Assembly: GCF_946885955.1 (NCBI RefSeq)
Contig: NZ_CAMPHI010000054.1
Location: 1-29,223, forward strand
Length of the DNA: 29,223 nucleotides
Origin: an uncultured Pseudomonas sp.
Lineage (GTDB): Bacteria > Pseudomonadota > Gammaproteobacteria > Pseudomonadales > Pseudomonadaceae
Direction of reading: 5' to 3'
Shown: piece by piece, positions 8,148-16,594 of the stretch
Position numbering within the stretch: position 1 is the first letter of the stretch
Layout: every line of letters starts with the position of its first letter
The notes under the pieces: model-generated
What the model was told of the DNA's origin: nothing
Database searches by the model: none
Seen by the model: the letters and a program-made list of their open reading frames with translations, nothing else
Translations under genes and position numbers: made by a program

Positions 8148-9767
8148 TTAGTGCCTAAAATGACGCATGCCGGTGAATACCATGGCAATGTTTGCCTCAT
8201 CGGCGGCGGCGATCACTTCCGCATCGCGCATCGAACCGCCCGGTTGGATCACCGCAGTGATGCCGTTGGCGGCTGCATTGTCGAGGCCGTCGCGGAACGG
8301 GAAGAAGGCGTCCGATGCCATCACCGAACCGGCCACTTGCAGGCCGGCATGCTCGGCCTTGATCGCGGCGATGCGCGCGGAGTTGACGCGGCTCATCTGG
8401 CCAGCGCCGACGCCGATGGTCTGGCGGTTCTTGGCGTAGACGATCGCGTTGGACTTGACGAACTTGGCCACTTTCCAGGCGAAGATCAGGTCGTGGATTT
8501 CCTGATCGCTCGGCGCGCGCTTGGTGACGATCTTCAGGTCGGAGGCGGTGATCATGCCGATATCGCGGCTCTGCACCAGCAGGCCACCATTGACCCGCTT
8601 GAAATCCCAGCCCGGTGCGCGATCGGCCGACCATTCGCCGCATTCGAGCAGGCGCACGTTGGCTTTGGCGGCGACTACCGCACGGGCCTCGGCACTGATT
8701 TTCGGCGCGATTATCACTTCGACGAACTGGCGCTCGACGATGGCCTGGGCGGTGGCGCCATCCAGCTCGCGGTTGAAGGCGATAATGCCGCCGAACGCCG
8801 ATTCGCTGTCGGTGGCATAGGCCAGCTCGTAGGCCTGGCGGATCCCGCCTTCGGCGTCCAGGGCCACGGCCACGCCGCACGGGTTGGCGTGCTTGACGAT
8901 GACGCAGGCCGGCTTGACGAAGCTCTTCACGCATTCGAGGGCGGCGTCGGTGTCGGCGACGTTGTTGAACGACAGCTCCTTGCCTTGCAGCTGCACGGCG
9001 GTGGAGACGCTGGCTTCGCCTTTGCCATTCAAGGAACCGGCTTCCACATAGAAGGCCGCGCTCTGGTGCGGGTTCTCGCCGTAGCGCATTTCCTGCGCCT
9101 TGATGAACTGGCTGTTGAAAGTCCGCGGGAAGGTGCCGCGGGCTTCGGTGCTCAGGGTTTCGCGGCTTTGCTCGATGGTGCCCAGGTAGTTGGCGATCAT
9201 GCCGTCGTAGGCGCTGGTGTGCTCGAAGGCTTTGAGGGCCAGGTCGAAGCGCTGTGCATAGGTCAGACCGCCGGCTTTCAACGCGTCGAGAACGCTGGCG
9301 TAGTCGCCGGCGTTGACCACGATGGCCACGTCCTTATGGTTCTTCGCGGCGGAGCGGACCATGGTTGGACCACCGATATCGATGTTTTCGATGGCGTCGG
9401 CGAGGTCGCAGTCGGGCTTGGCGACCGTGGCTTCGAAGGGGTAGAGGTTGACCGCGACCAGGTCGATCGGCTTGATCCCGTGCTCGTCCATCACCGCGCC
9501 GTCGAGAGCCCGCCGGCCAAGGATGCCGCCGTGGATTTTCGGGTGCAGGGTCTTCACCCGGCCATCCATCATTTCCGGGAAGCCGGTGTAGTCGGCGACT
9601 TCCACTGCGGCCACGCCATTGTCCTTGAGCAGCTTGTAGGTGCCGCCGGTGGAGAGGATTTCCACACCAAGGGCGGACAGCTCGCGAGCGAATTCAAGAA
9701 TGCCGGTCTTGTCGGAGACGCTGATCAGGGCGCGGCGAACGGGGAGGCGGGTGGTCTGGTCGGTCAT
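8148..9767 (-). CDS. purH: Bifunctional AICAR formyltransferase / IMP cyclohydrolase
   Basis: Catalyses the last two steps of IMP synthesis in the cytosol. The protein has 539 residues, close to the usual length. The N-terminal MGS-like IMP cyclohydrolase domain (about 10-200) contains [35 protein letters not shown] and NLYPFEATV. The AICAR transformylase domain (about 210-539) contains [13 protein letters not shown] sequence ([14 protein letters not shown]), [10 protein letters not shown] and [10 protein letters not shown]. The ATG at 9765-9767 has a GGA about 8 nt upstream. It follows fis by 94 nt, occupied by a heptamer repeat, and precedes purD. The order fis-purH-purD matches PAO1. Confidence 0.98.
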   Translation of the reverse strand: MTDQTTRLPVRRALISVSDKTGILEFARELSALGVEILSTGGTYKLLKDNGVAAVEVADYTGFPEMMDGRVKTLHPKIHGGILGRRALDGAVMDEHGIKPIDLVAVNLYPFEATVAKPDCDLADAIENIDIGGPTMVRSAAKNHKDVAIVVNAGDYASVLDALKAGGLTYAQRFDLALKAFEHTSAYDGMIANYLGTIEQSRETLSTEARGTFPRTFNSQFIKAQEMRYGENPHQSAAFYVEAGSLNGKGEASVSTAVQLQGKELSFNNVADTDAALECVKSFVKPACVIVKHANPCGVAVALDAEGGIRQAYELAYATDSESAFGGIIAFNRELDGATAQAIVERQFVEVIIAPKISAEARAVVAAKANVRLLECGEWSADRAPGWDFKRVNGGLLVQSRDIGMITASDLKIVTKRAPSDQEIHDLIFAWKVAKFVKSNAIVYAKNRQTIGVGAGQMSRVNSARIAAIKAEHAGLQVAGSVMASDAFFPFRDGLDNAAANGITAVIQPGGSMRDAEVIAAADEANIAMVFTGMRHFRH

Positions 9768-9788
9768 AACGATTCCATCAGGGGTTTA

Positions 9789-9855
9789 GCTGCAAGCTGC
9801 AAGCTGCAAGTCGCAAGCTGCAAGAGATGAGCCCTCTCGCTTGCGGCTTGCAGCT
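9789..9855. repeat. Tandem GCTGCAA heptamers forming a hairpin after fis
   Basis: Five adjoining 7-bp units run from 9789 to 9823: GCTGCAA three times, then GTCGCAA, then GCTGCAA. A reverse-complement arm, cttgcggcttgcagct (9840-9855), pairs with 9802-9817 with one mismatch around a 22-nt loop. The structure begins 6 nt after the fis stop codon and ends about 20 nt before the purH start, placing it where it could limit read-through from dusB-fis into purH. Confidence 0.8.
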
Positions 9856-9861
9856 CATCAC

Positions 9862-10182
9862 TTAGAGAAGATCGTACTGCTTGAGTTTTTTGCGCAGGGT
9901 GCCGCGGTTCAGGCCGAGCAGCTCGGAGGCCTTGGTCTGGTTGCCCTTGACGTAATTCATCACGGTCTCAAGCAATGGCGCTTCCACTTCGGTCAGCACC
10001 AGGTTGTAGACGTCAGTGACGTCCGCGCCCTCAAGGTGGGCGAAATAATTGTGCAACGCTTTCTCCACGCTGCCGCGCAAGGTCTGGCCTTCTTCGCTGG
10101 GCGTGTTTAGGTGCTGCTTCAAACTGCTGTTTTCAGTCACGGGAGCCATTCCACTCGCTAAAGTCTCGGTCAACATCGTCAT
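9862..10182 (-). CDS. fis: DNA-binding protein Fis
   Basis: Nucleoid-associated homodimeric regulator that bends DNA and activates rRNA and other growth-linked promoters. The 106 residues match pseudomonad Fis. The N-terminal flexible region is followed by the dimerisation helices ([31 protein letters not shown]). The C-terminal helix-turn-helix (about 79-106: [20 protein letters not shown]) ends in KLKQYDLL, the family hallmark. Its ATG (10180-10182) overlaps the dusB stop by 4 nt (ATGA), indicating translational coupling as part of a dusB-fis operon. A second ATG two codons in is possible. Expression is probably tied to growth rate through the dusB promoter, by analogy with enteric bacteria. 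Confidence 0.98.
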   Translation of the reverse strand: MTMLTETLASGMAPVTENSSLKQHLNTPSEEGQTLRGSVEKALHNYFAHLEGADVTDVYNLVLTEVEAPLLETVMNYVKGNQTKASELLGLNRGTLRKKLKQYDLL

Positions 10183-11177
10183 GCGGCCACCTCTTCTCCC
10201 TTGTTATGACGTGCGCTGAAAAACTCGCGAACGTTGGCGCACTGCGCGTCCGTATTGTCCAGACGATTGAATTGGGCGCGAAACTCCCTGGCGCCCGGCA
10301 AGGTTGCTAGATACCAGCCGACATGCTTGCGGGCGATGCGTACGCCCATCACATCGCCATAGAAGGCGTGCAGTGCCGCCAGGTGCTCCAGCAAAATGCG
10401 CTCCATTTCGAACAGCTCCGGTGCCGGGTAGTGTTCACCGGTACGCAGGTAATGCTCGATTTCACGAAATATCCACGGCCGCCCCTGGGCCGCGCGTCCG
10501 ATCAGCAAGCCGTCGGCGCCGGTCTTGTCCAGCACCGCTCGGGCCTTCTCCGGCGAATCGATGTCGCCATTGGCCAGCACCGGAATCGACACCGCCTGCT
10601 TGATCGCGGCAACCGTGTCGTACTCGGCTTCACCGGTATAGAGGTCGGCGCGGGTGCGGCCATGTACGGCCAGCGCGACTATGCCTTCCTGTTCGGCGAT
10701 CTTTGCCACCTCGATACCGTTCTTGTTCTGTCTGTCCCAGCCGGTACGGATTTTCAACGTCACCGGTACATCCACCGCCGCGACCACCGCCTGGAGAATC
10801 TGGCGAACCAGCTGTTCGTCCTTCAGCAGCGCCGAGCCGGCGGCCTTGTTGCACACTTTCTTCGCCGGGCAGCCCATATTGATATCAATGATCTGAGCGC
10901 CCAATACGACATTCTGCCTAGCCGCCTCGGCGAGCATCTGCGGGTCGCCGCCGGCAATCTGCACCGAGCGCGGTTCCGGGTCCCCAGCATGCATCAGGCG
11001 CAGGCTCGACTTGCGGGTGTTCCACAGGCGCACATCGCTGGTGACCATCTCCGATACTACCAAGCCCGCACCCATGCGCCGGCAGAGCTGACGGAAAGGC
11101 CGGTCCGTGACGCCCGCCATGGGGGCGAGGATCAGCGAGTTGGGTAATGTGTAGGGGCCAATGCGTAACGCCGACAT
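10179..11177 (-). CDS. dusB: tRNA-dihydrouridine synthase DusB
   Basis: FMN-dependent enzyme reducing specific uridines in the tRNA D-loop to dihydrouridine. The chosen ATG at 11175-11177 gives 332 residues starting [29 protein letters not shown], with GGGAAG just upstream; an in-frame start 48 nt earlier lacks conserved sequence. It has a TIM-barrel Dus fold with the catalytic-cysteine region [11 protein letters not shown], the phosphate-binding [12 protein letters not shown], and IPVLANGDI with [11 protein letters not shown]. The C-terminal helical domain includes [11 protein letters not shown]. The gene overlaps fis by 4 nt. In enteric bacteria dusB translation supports fis expression; the same may hold here but is inferred. 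Confidence 0.96.
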   Translation of the reverse strand: MSALRIGPYTLPNSLILAPMAGVTDRPFRQLCRRMGAGLVVSEMVTSDVRLWNTRKSSLRLMHAGDPEPRSVQIAGGDPQMLAEAARQNVVLGAQIIDINMGCPAKKVCNKAAGSALLKDEQLVRQILQAVVAAVDVPVTLKIRTGWDRQNKNGIEVAKIAEQEGIVALAVHGRTRADLYTGEAEYDTVAAIKQAVSIPVLANGDIDSPEKARAVLDKTGADGLLIGRAAQGRPWIFREIEHYLRTGEHYPAPELFEMERILLEHLAALHAFYGDVMGVRIARKHVGWYLATLPGAREFRAQFNRLDNTDAQCANVREFFSARHNKGEEVAA

Positions 11178-11588
11178 GGGACTTCCCTGCTCAGTGGGCC
11201 TGCTGTTGAGACCACCGGGGTCCATTTCTTGTTAGTCGTATGCCCTGTATCTGCGCGTCCCGAAGGAATGGGGTCGGTTCTGCGCGTCGCTCATATGGAA
11301 CAACCAAACCTCACTCCTCAAGCCTCGTTCTGCGCGAAAAGGGCCTCCGTGCGGCTGCGGCAATGTGCCGGCAGAGCCTAAGGAGAGTGCGAAAAAGGGT
11401 GGGAATCATACCTGCTCTGGATGACCGGATAAAGGCTGTTTTGAACAAATTCTGAGCAGCTTTCGGCTTATCGCCAGGGGTTAGGTTGACGCCAAATATC
11501 CGTGCCAGGCCGTGGTGCGCTCTAGTCCGGGGGCTTCCATCGAGGGGCCGAGTCAGCCGGGCGCGCCCGTCAAGTACCGGGTGCGCAG
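11178..11588. other. 411-nt intergenic region: dusB leader and promoter
   Basis: No convincing gene is present. A plus-strand ORF at 11240-11455 has no family motifs or plausible ribosome-binding site. On the minus strand the region should hold the dusB-fis promoter (see 11405-11433) and a leader of about 220 nt. The leader contains a direct repeat GTTCTGCGCG (11277-11286 and 11327-11336, plus-strand reading). The part nearest 11588 is the 3' flank of the DUF3426 gene; I see no strong terminator there. Confidence 0.7.
11405..11433 (-). promoter_or_regulatory. Candidate dusB-fis promoter
   Basis: The minus strand has TATGAT (5 of 6 matches) at 11405-11410 with a weak -35, TTTATC, 17 nt upstream. 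The bases after the -10 (TCCCACCC) are GC-rich, the kind of discriminator found at growth-rate-controlled promoters including enteric fis. The start site would be near 11398, about 220 nt before dusB. Confidence 0.4.
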
Positions 11589-12917
11589 CTATTCCGGTGA
11601 GTGGAAGCTCAGGCTGTAGTTCACCGCTTGTGTGCCCGGGTCGAGGATATCCAGGGAAATATGGATCGGCGTTTGCGGGGGCATTTCGTCCTGGCCCGCC
11701 AGCTCCCCGGCGAGGTACTCGCTGGGCTTGAAGCGCCGGCTGGCCAGTAGTCGTCCATTGATGTCGGCGAAGCGGATTTCCAGCAGAGGGAAGGGCTGGG
11801 CGAAGGGCGCGCGATTGTAGAGGATCGCGTCGACCACCAGGGCGCCGCTGAACTCTGGATGGCTGCGCACCACCAGGTTGCTGCTCTTGATCTGGTTGAT
11901 GTCGACCTTGGATGGCAGCGTGCAGCCGATCAGGGGGCAGAGTTGCTCGAACCAGGGACGGTAGCTGTCCTGGCGCGCCAGTTCATCGAAATGATAGTGG
12001 GCGTACTGCCCGGCCAGTGCGGCCGCCGCGATCAGGTTGAGCAGGCCCCAGCCGAGCCAGCGTCCCCATGGCTTTTTCGGCGCCTGCCAGTCCAGTTGCA
12101 GGGGCTCTTCATCCAGTTCGAACAGATGCTCGTCGCGCAGTTCGGGTTCATTGCGCGGGTTTTTCGCCTTTTTGCCCGCTACTGGTTCGGGTGGCGTAGC
12201 GACGGGCTCCTCGATGTCTTGATCGAGTGGCTCCGGCTCGTCGTGCTCGTCGACGGCGGGTGTGGGCAGCGGCGCTTGTTTTGGGCGGTCGAGAACGGGC
12301 GCTGCGGGGCGGGGCGGCGTGGGCGCTTGCACTGGTGCGGCCGGCGCCGTGCGCTTGGGCTGAGGTGCGCTCGCCTCGCTCGGGGCGGCGCTCAAGGGCG
12401 CTTTGGGCGGGCTGTCGTGCAGCAGGGCTTCGGCCCATTGCTCGTCATGGGGTTCGGGCTCGATGCTCGGTGGCCGATTGAAGGCTTCGTTGTACTTGGG
12501 CGCCTGTTCGAGGTCGAGGAACTGCCGCGATAGCTGTTGTTCCTGCTGCTCCAGCTTGGCCAGCTCTTCATCGAGATCGAGGCTGTCGAGATCCAGGTCG
12601 TCGTGAATCCATAGGGTGTCGCTGGGCTTTTTTCCTGGCGGTGTTTCGCTGGCCGGACGCGGCTGAGGTGCTTTAGTGGCTGCCGGCGCAGGATTCTGCT
12701 GAGCGACGCTGGGCTTGGTGGCTGTAGGCGTTGCGGCGTTCGCTGAGGCCGTCGCAGTTGGCTGGTTCTGCCGTTGCGCCAGCAACTGCTGAGCCGCGTT
12801 GAACACGTGCAGGCAGGCACCACAGCGCACGGCACCATGGGCTGCGCCGAGCTGGGCGTGGTTTACGCGAAAGCTGGTACGGCAATGAGGGCACTGGGTA
12901 ACGAAACTTTCGGTCAT
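11589..12917 (-). CDS. Zinc-ribbon / DUF3426 membrane protein
   Basis: A 442-residue protein of unknown function, in the position I recall for PA4851. Residues 5-40 are an MJ0042-type zinc ribbon with Cys9-Cys12 and Cys32-Cys35 (QCPHC, RCGAC). Residues about 45-280 are a low-complexity linker rich in Pro, Ala and acidic residues (for example DDLDLDSLDLDEELAKLE), likely disordered. One transmembrane helix lies at about 286-306 (WLGWGLLNLIAAAALAG). The C-terminal DUF3426 domain (about 310-442) would be periplasmic, with a Cys pair in EQLCPLIGCTLP. The layout suggests a cytoplasmic metal-binding or nucleic-acid-binding head tethered to a periplasmic sensor. It lies between prmA and dusB; the MITE-like element 67 nt upstream abuts its promoter region. 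The ATG at 12915-12917 lacks a strong SD. Domain assignment is solid; function is unknown. Confidence 0.88.
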   Translation of the reverse strand: MTESFVTQCPHCRTSFRVNHAQLGAAHGAVRCGACLHVFNAAQQLLAQRQNQPTATASANAATPTATKPSVAQQNPAPAATKAPQPRPASETPPGKKPSDTLWIHDDLDLDSLDLDEELAKLEQQEQQLSRQFLDLEQAPKYNEAFNRPPSIEPEPHDEQWAEALLHDSPPKAPLSAAPSEASAPQPKRTAPAAPVQAPTPPRPAAPVLDRPKQAPLPTPAVDEHDEPEPLDQDIEEPVATPPEPVAGKKAKNPRNEPELRDEHLFELDEEPLQLDWQAPKKPWGRWLGWGLLNLIAAAALAGQYAHYHFDELARQDSYRPWFEQLCPLIGCTLPSKVDINQIKSSNLVVRSHPEFSGALVVDAILYNRAPFAQPFPLLEIRFADINGRLLASRRFKPSEYLAGELAGQDEMPPQTPIHISLDILDPGTQAVNYSLSFHSPE

Positions 12918-12984
12918 GCAAGGGTCCGGCGCCGGCGATCCGGCAAAGCGGCTAGTCTAACGCATGTGTCTGGGAAAACAGCAG

Positions 12985-13167
12985 CTAGGAGCCTGTCGGA
13001 CGTAACGCTGTTCTACTGCGGAAAAGCCGGACTTGGTCATTTTTGCTGCTTTCTCTCGTTAAATAGCTAGCTATTCGCCTCGGAAAACCAGCAAAACTAC
13101 CTCAAGCCGAAATGTCGGACCACGGCCTTTCCCTCGCTACGAACGGTTAAGTCCGACAGGCTCCTAG
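12985..13167. mobile_element. MITE-like foldback element with CTAG target duplication
   Basis: An 18-bp perfect inverted repeat (gctaggagcctgtcggac at 12984-13001, exact reverse complement at 13151-13168) bounds a non-coding segment. Read as an insertion, it is a 175-bp element (12989-13163) with GAGCCTGTCGGAC ends flanked by CTAG on both sides (12985-12988, 13164-13167). The interior folds back: TTTTTGCTG and CAGCAAAA arms pair around a central ATAGCTAGCTAT. There is no transposase, so movement would depend on one in trans; CTAG duplication is compatible with IS5-type transposases. The right CTAG contains the prmA stop codon. Caveat: CTAG is itself palindromic, so it may simply extend the terminal repeat. 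Confidence 0.8.
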
Positions 13168-14045
13168 CCGCGACGGATGCCGCTGATGCGTACCCAGCCA
13201 TCTTTTTCCGCGGTGGGGTCGAGTGTGAAGGCCTCGCTGTACGCTGCGCGAACTTCCTCGGCCTGTTCGGCGAGGATGCCCGAAAGTGCCAGGCGTCCGC
13301 CGTTCTTCACCAGGTCGATAATCTGCGGCGCCAGCGCTACCAGTGGTCCAGCAAGGATGTTGGCGACCACTACGTCGGCCGGTTGGCGCGGCAGATCTGC
13401 GGGCAGATAGACCGGGAAGCGCGCCGGGTCGATGCCGTTGCGTCCGGCATTGTCGCGCGAAGCTTCCAGCGCCTGCGGGTCGATATCTGTACCGACCGCC
13501 TGGGGGGCGCCCAGCAGCAGGGCGGCAATCGCGAGAATTCCAGAGCCACAGCCGAAATCCAGCACGCTGCAGTTGTCCAGGTCCTGGCCGTCGAGCCATT
13601 CCAGGCACAGTGCGGTAGTCGGGTGGGTGCCGGTGCCGAACGCCAGGCCGGGATCGAGCAGCAGATTGACCGCATCCGGTTCGGGGGCGGCGTGCCAGCT
13701 CGGTACAATCCACAGGCGCCGGCCGAAACGCATCGGCTCGAAACCGTCCATCCAGCTGCGCTCCCAGTCCTGGTCGGCTATCACCTCGGCATGATGCTCC
13801 GGCAGGTCTGCGCCAGTCAGCAATTGCAGGTGGGCGAATACCGCATCGGCCTCGGTGTCGGCTTCGAACAGGGCGAGCAGGTGGGTGTGCGACCACAGTG
13901 GCGTGGTGCCCAGGTCCGGCTCGAAAATCGGTTGGTCTTCGGCGTCCATAAAGGTTACCGAGACGGCGCCCACTTCCAGCAGCGCATCTTCATAGGTTTC
14001 CGCCTGCTCCGGGGTGATGGCGAGACGGACTTGTAACCAGGGCAT
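13164..14045 (-). CDS. prmA: Ribosomal protein L11 methyltransferase PrmA
   Basis: S-adenosylmethionine-dependent enzyme that trimethylates ribosomal protein L11. The 293 residues match the family. The N-terminal L11-recognition domain begins [16 protein letters not shown]. The methyltransferase domain includes [19 protein letters not shown], motif [21 protein letters not shown], and [15 protein letters not shown]. The ATG at 14043-14045 has GAGG upstream at suitable spacing. The C-terminus ISGIRRG is followed by a TAG that lies exactly in the CTAG bordering the MITE-like element, so the protein appears intact although the insertion directly abuts it. It is transcribed toward the DUF3426 gene. 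Confidence 0.97.
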   Translation of the reverse strand: MPWLQVRLAITPEQAETYEDALLEVGAVSVTFMDAEDQPIFEPDLGTTPLWSHTHLLALFEADTEADAVFAHLQLLTGADLPEHHAEVIADQDWERSWMDGFEPMRFGRRLWIVPSWHAAPEPDAVNLLLDPGLAFGTGTHPTTALCLEWLDGQDLDNCSVLDFGCGSGILAIAALLLGAPQAVGTDIDPQALEASRDNAGRNGIDPARFPVYLPADLPRQPADVVVANILAGPLVALAPQIIDLVKNGGRLALSGILAEQAEEVRAAYSEAFTLDPTAEKDGWVRISGIRRG

Positions 14046-14138
14046 GGCAAAACCTCATGAACGATGCGGCGGGACGAATTGGCGCGCAGCTTACTTGAAG
14101 GTCGGTGTTGCCTGCCACCGCTTGCGGTCGGCAGAAAC

Positions 14139-14168
14139 GACAAGGGCCGCCAGATGGCAGCCCTTGTC
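14139..14168 (-). terminator. Terminator-like hairpin of the aroQ-accB-accC operon
   Basis: GACAAGGGC (14139-14147) and GCCCTTGTC (14160-14168) form a perfect 9-bp stem, extended inward by GCC/GGC pairs beyond a mismatch. It starts 19 nt after the accC stop and is followed on the minus strand by GTTTCTG, a short T-rich stretch. It probably ends the aroQ-accBC transcript before prmA. Confidence 0.7.
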
Positions 14169-14187
14169 TTGTGCGCTACGCCGAAGC

Positions 14188-15537
14188 TTAGTGCTTATCC
14201 ATACCCAGTTTCTTTTCCAGGTAGTGGATATTCACGCCGCCCTTGCAGAAACCTTTGTCGCGGACCAGATCGCGGTGCAGTGGCACGTTGGTCTTGATCC
14301 CGTCGACGACGATTTCATCCAGGGCATTGCGCATGCGCGCCATGGCTTCTTCGCGGGTCGCGCCGTAGGTGATCAGCTTGCCGATCAGCGAGTCGTAGTG
14401 CGGCGGCACCGTGTAGCCGCTGTACAGGTGCGAATCGACCCTTACGCCATTGCCGCCCGGAGCATGGAAGTGCTTGACCTTGCCGGGGCAGGGCATGAAG
14501 TTGTCCGGGTCTTCGGCGTTGATCCGGCATTCCAGGGAATGGCCACGGATCACCACGTCTTCCTGGGTGAACGACAGCTTGTTGCCAGCGGCGATGCTGA
14601 GCATCTCCTTGACGATGTCGATGCCGGTGACCATTTCCGATACCGGGTGCTCGACCTGGACGCGGGTGTTCATCTCGATGAAGTAGAAGTTGCCGTCTTC
14701 ATAGAGGAACTCGAAGGTGCCGGCGCCGCGGTAGCCGATCTCGATACAGGCATCGACGCAACGCTTGAGTACTTCGGCGCGCGACTGTTCGTTGATGAAC
14801 GGGGCAGGCGCTTCTTCCAGGACCTTCTGGTGACGGCGCTGCAGCGAGCAGTCGCGGTCGCCGAGGTGAATGGCGTTGCCCTGGCCGTCGGACAGTACCT
14901 GGACTTCCACGTGACGCGGGTTGCCGAGGAACTTCTCCAGATAGACCATCGGGTTGCCGAACACCGAACCTGCTTCGCTACGGGTCAGCTTGGCCGATTT
15001 GATCAGGTCTTCTTCCTTGTACACCACGCGCATGCCGCGACCACCGCCGCCGCCAGCGGCCTTGATGATCACCGGGTAGCCGACGTCGCGGGCAATCGCC
15101 AGGGCGACTTCCTCGTCTTCCGGCAGCGGGCCGTCGGAGCCGGGCACCACGGGCACGCCGGCGCGCTTCATGGCGTCCTTGGCGGAAACCTTGTCGCCCA
15201 TCAGGCGGATGGTTTCGGCTTTCGGGCCGATAAAGGCAAAGCCGGAGTTTTCGACTTGTTCGGCGAAATCGGCGTTTTCCGCGAGGAAGCCGTAACCGGG
15301 GTGGATGGCGGTGGCGCCGGTGACTTCGGCGGCACTGATAATCGCCGGGATGTTCAGGTAGGACAGGGCGCCGGAAGCCGGGCCTATGCATACCGATTCG
15401 TCGGCCAGGGCCAAGTGCATCAACTCGCGGTCGGCGGTGGAGTGCACCGCAACGGTTTTAATGCCCAGCTCTTTGCAGGCACGCAAGACGCGCAGGGCGA
15501 TCTCGCCGCGGTTGGCGATCAGAACTTTTTCCAACAT
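14188..15537 (-). CDS. accC: Acetyl-CoA carboxylase biotin carboxylase subunit
   Basis: ATP-dependent carboxylation of biotin on AccB, the first half-reaction of malonyl-CoA formation for fatty-acid synthesis. The ATG at 15535-15537 gives 449 residues ([16 protein letters not shown]), the usual length; an in-frame ATG 21 nt upstream is outside the conserved start. Motifs: [15 protein letters not shown], the glycine-rich ATP-grasp loop [11 protein letters not shown], the metal/catalytic segment [16 protein letters not shown], and [15 protein letters not shown] lies 9 nt before the ATG. It follows accB by 17 nt in one operon and is followed by a hairpin terminator. Confidence 0.98.
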   Translation of the reverse strand: MLEKVLIANRGEIALRVLRACKELGIKTVAVHSTADRELMHLALADESVCIGPASGALSYLNIPAIISAAEVTGATAIHPGYGFLAENADFAEQVENSGFAFIGPKAETIRLMGDKVSAKDAMKRAGVPVVPGSDGPLPEDEEVALAIARDVGYPVIIKAAGGGGGRGMRVVYKEEDLIKSAKLTRSEAGSVFGNPMVYLEKFLGNPRHVEVQVLSDGQGNAIHLGDRDCSLQRRHQKVLEEAPAPFINEQSRAEVLKRCVDACIEIGYRGAGTFEFLYEDGNFYFIEMNTRVQVEHPVSEMVTGIDIVKEMLSIAAGNKLSFTQEDVVIRGHSLECRINAEDPDNFMPCPGKVKHFHAPGGNGVRVDSHLYSGYTVPPHYDSLIGKLITYGATREEAMARMRNALDEIVVDGIKTNVPLHRDLVRDKGFCKGGVNIHYLEKKLGMDKH

Positions 15538-15554
15538 CGCAGGCTCTCCGCAGT

Positions 15555-16016
15555 TCAAACGATAGTGAACAGGGGTTGGTCGTATTCCACTGGCTGACCA
15601 TTTTCGCCCAGGATGGATTCGACGACGCCGCTGGCTTCCGCCTCGATGTGGTTCATCATCTTCATCGCCTCGACGATGCAGAGAATGTCGCCTTTCTTCA
15701 CGGTCGAACCGACTTCAACGAAGTTGCTCGAGGTCGGACCAGCGGCGCGGTAGAAGGTACCGACCATCGGCGAACGCACCACGGTGCCGTTCAGCTTGGC
15801 GGCAGCCGGGGCTGCGCTTTCGGCGGTGGCAGCGGCGACCGGTGCGGCGGCTGGTGCCGGTGCAGGTGCCTGGGCATAGACCGGCTGCTGGGCGTAGGCC
15901 GGTTGCTTGCCGTGGCGGCTGATGCGTACCGACTCTTCGCCTTCGCGGATTTCCAGCTCGTCGATGCCGGATTCTTCCAGCAGTTCGATCAATTTCTTAA
16001 CTTTACGAATATCCAT
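15555..16016 (-). CDS. accB: Acetyl-CoA carboxylase biotin carboxyl carrier protein
   Basis: Carries biotin between AccC and the AccA/AccD carboxyltransferase. 153 residues: an N-terminal helix ([17 protein letters not shown]), a Pro/Ala-rich flexible linker (about 39-75) and a C-terminal biotinyl domain with EAMKMMN, in which Lys119 is the biotinylated residue. Other family sequence includes [12 protein letters not shown] and [11 protein letters not shown]. The gene lies 22 nt after aroQ and 17 nt before accC. A GGGAG precedes the ATG at a rather long spacing (about 11 nt). Confidence 0.98.
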   Translation of the reverse strand: MDIRKVKKLIELLEESGIDELEIREGEESVRISRHGKQPAYAQQPVYAQAPAPAPAAAPVAAATAESAAPAAAKLNGTVVRSPMVGTFYRAAGPTSSNFVEVGSTVKKGDILCIVEAMKMMNHIEAEASGVVESILGENGQPVEYDQPLFTIV

Positions 16017-16038
16017 AGTGGTTCAACTCCCAGTGAGG

Positions 16039-16482
16039 TCAGGGCCGTTCAAGTTGTTCGAGCGCGGCCTCCAGGGCCAGCCGGTAACCGCTGGCGCCAA
16101 GGCCGCAGATCACGCCTACGGCTACATCGGAAAAGTAGGAGTGATGGCGGAAAGCTTCGCGCTTATGCACGTTGGACAGATGCACTTCGATGAATGGGAT
16201 GCTCACCGCCAGCAATGCGTCACGTAATGCGACGCTGGTGTGAGTAAAAGCGGCGGGATTGATCAGGATAAAGTCGACACCTTCGCTTTTCGCCGCATGA
16301 ATACGATCGATCAGCTCGTATTCGGCGTTGCTCTGCAGGTACAGCAGGTGGTGGCCGGCCTCGCGCGCACGACGTTCCAGATCGAGGTTGATCTGCTCCA
16401 GCGTGGTCGCGCCGTAGACGCCCGGCTCGCGGCTACCCAACAGATTGAGGTTGGGGCCATGGAGTACCAATAGGGTGGCCAT
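16039..16482 (-). CDS. aroQ: Type II 3-dehydroquinate dehydratase
   Basis: Third step of the shikimate pathway, converting 3-dehydroquinate to 3-dehydroshikimate as a cytosolic dodecamer. The start at 16480-16482 gives 147 residues beginning [16 protein letters not shown], the common family start; an ATG two codons earlier (16488) is equally reachable from the AAGGG upstream. Catalytic landmarks: [12 protein letters not shown] with the active-site Tyr, the [16 protein letters not shown] segment, and [17 protein letters not shown]. It leads the aroQ-accB-accC cluster and has a promoter candidate at 16515-16544. Confidence 0.97.
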   Translation of the reverse strand: MATLLVLHGPNLNLLGSREPGVYGATTLEQINLDLERRAREAGHHLLYLQSNAEYELIDRIHAAKSEGVDFILINPAAFTHTSVALRDALLAVSIPFIEVHLSNVHKREAFRHHSYFSDVAVGVICGLGASGYRLALEAALEQLERP

Positions 16483-16514
16483 GCTCATGTTTCCCTTGTT
16501 TTTTGCTGCGGAGG

Positions 16515-16544
16515 ACTATGCCGGAGACACCTTGTGACTGTCCA
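16515..16544 (-). promoter_or_regulatory. Candidate promoter of aroQ-accB-accC
   Basis: The minus strand has TGGACA (5 of 6 to TTGACA) at 16539-16544 and CATAGT (4 of 6) at 16515-16520, separated by 18 nt. A start near 16508 would leave a leader of about 20 nt containing the AAGGG ribosome-binding site. It is the best match in the 106-nt dsbD-aroQ gap. Confidence 0.55.
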
Positions 16545-16594
16545 GTTCTCGACAGTAGTCGACACGATGTCTGCAACTTAGTTGCCTGAGGTGC

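Noticed and set aside
9789..9823. Short tandem repeats considered as a CRISPR remnant
   Set aside because: Units are 7 bp and directly adjoining with no spacers, and there are no cas genes nearby.
8097..9830. 577-codon plus-strand open frame opposite purH
   Set aside because: It mirrors the purH codons, has no recognisable domains, and purH is a complete conserved enzyme. Such antisense frames are expected in GC-rich DNA.
11240..11455. 71-codon plus-strand ORF in the dusB leader region
   Set aside because: Arg/Ser-rich, no motif, no ribosome-binding site, and it overlaps the likely dusB promoter.
14014..15597. 527-codon plus-strand open frame opposite accC
   Set aside because: Antisense shadow of the biotin carboxylase reading frame; no ribosome-binding site or domain.
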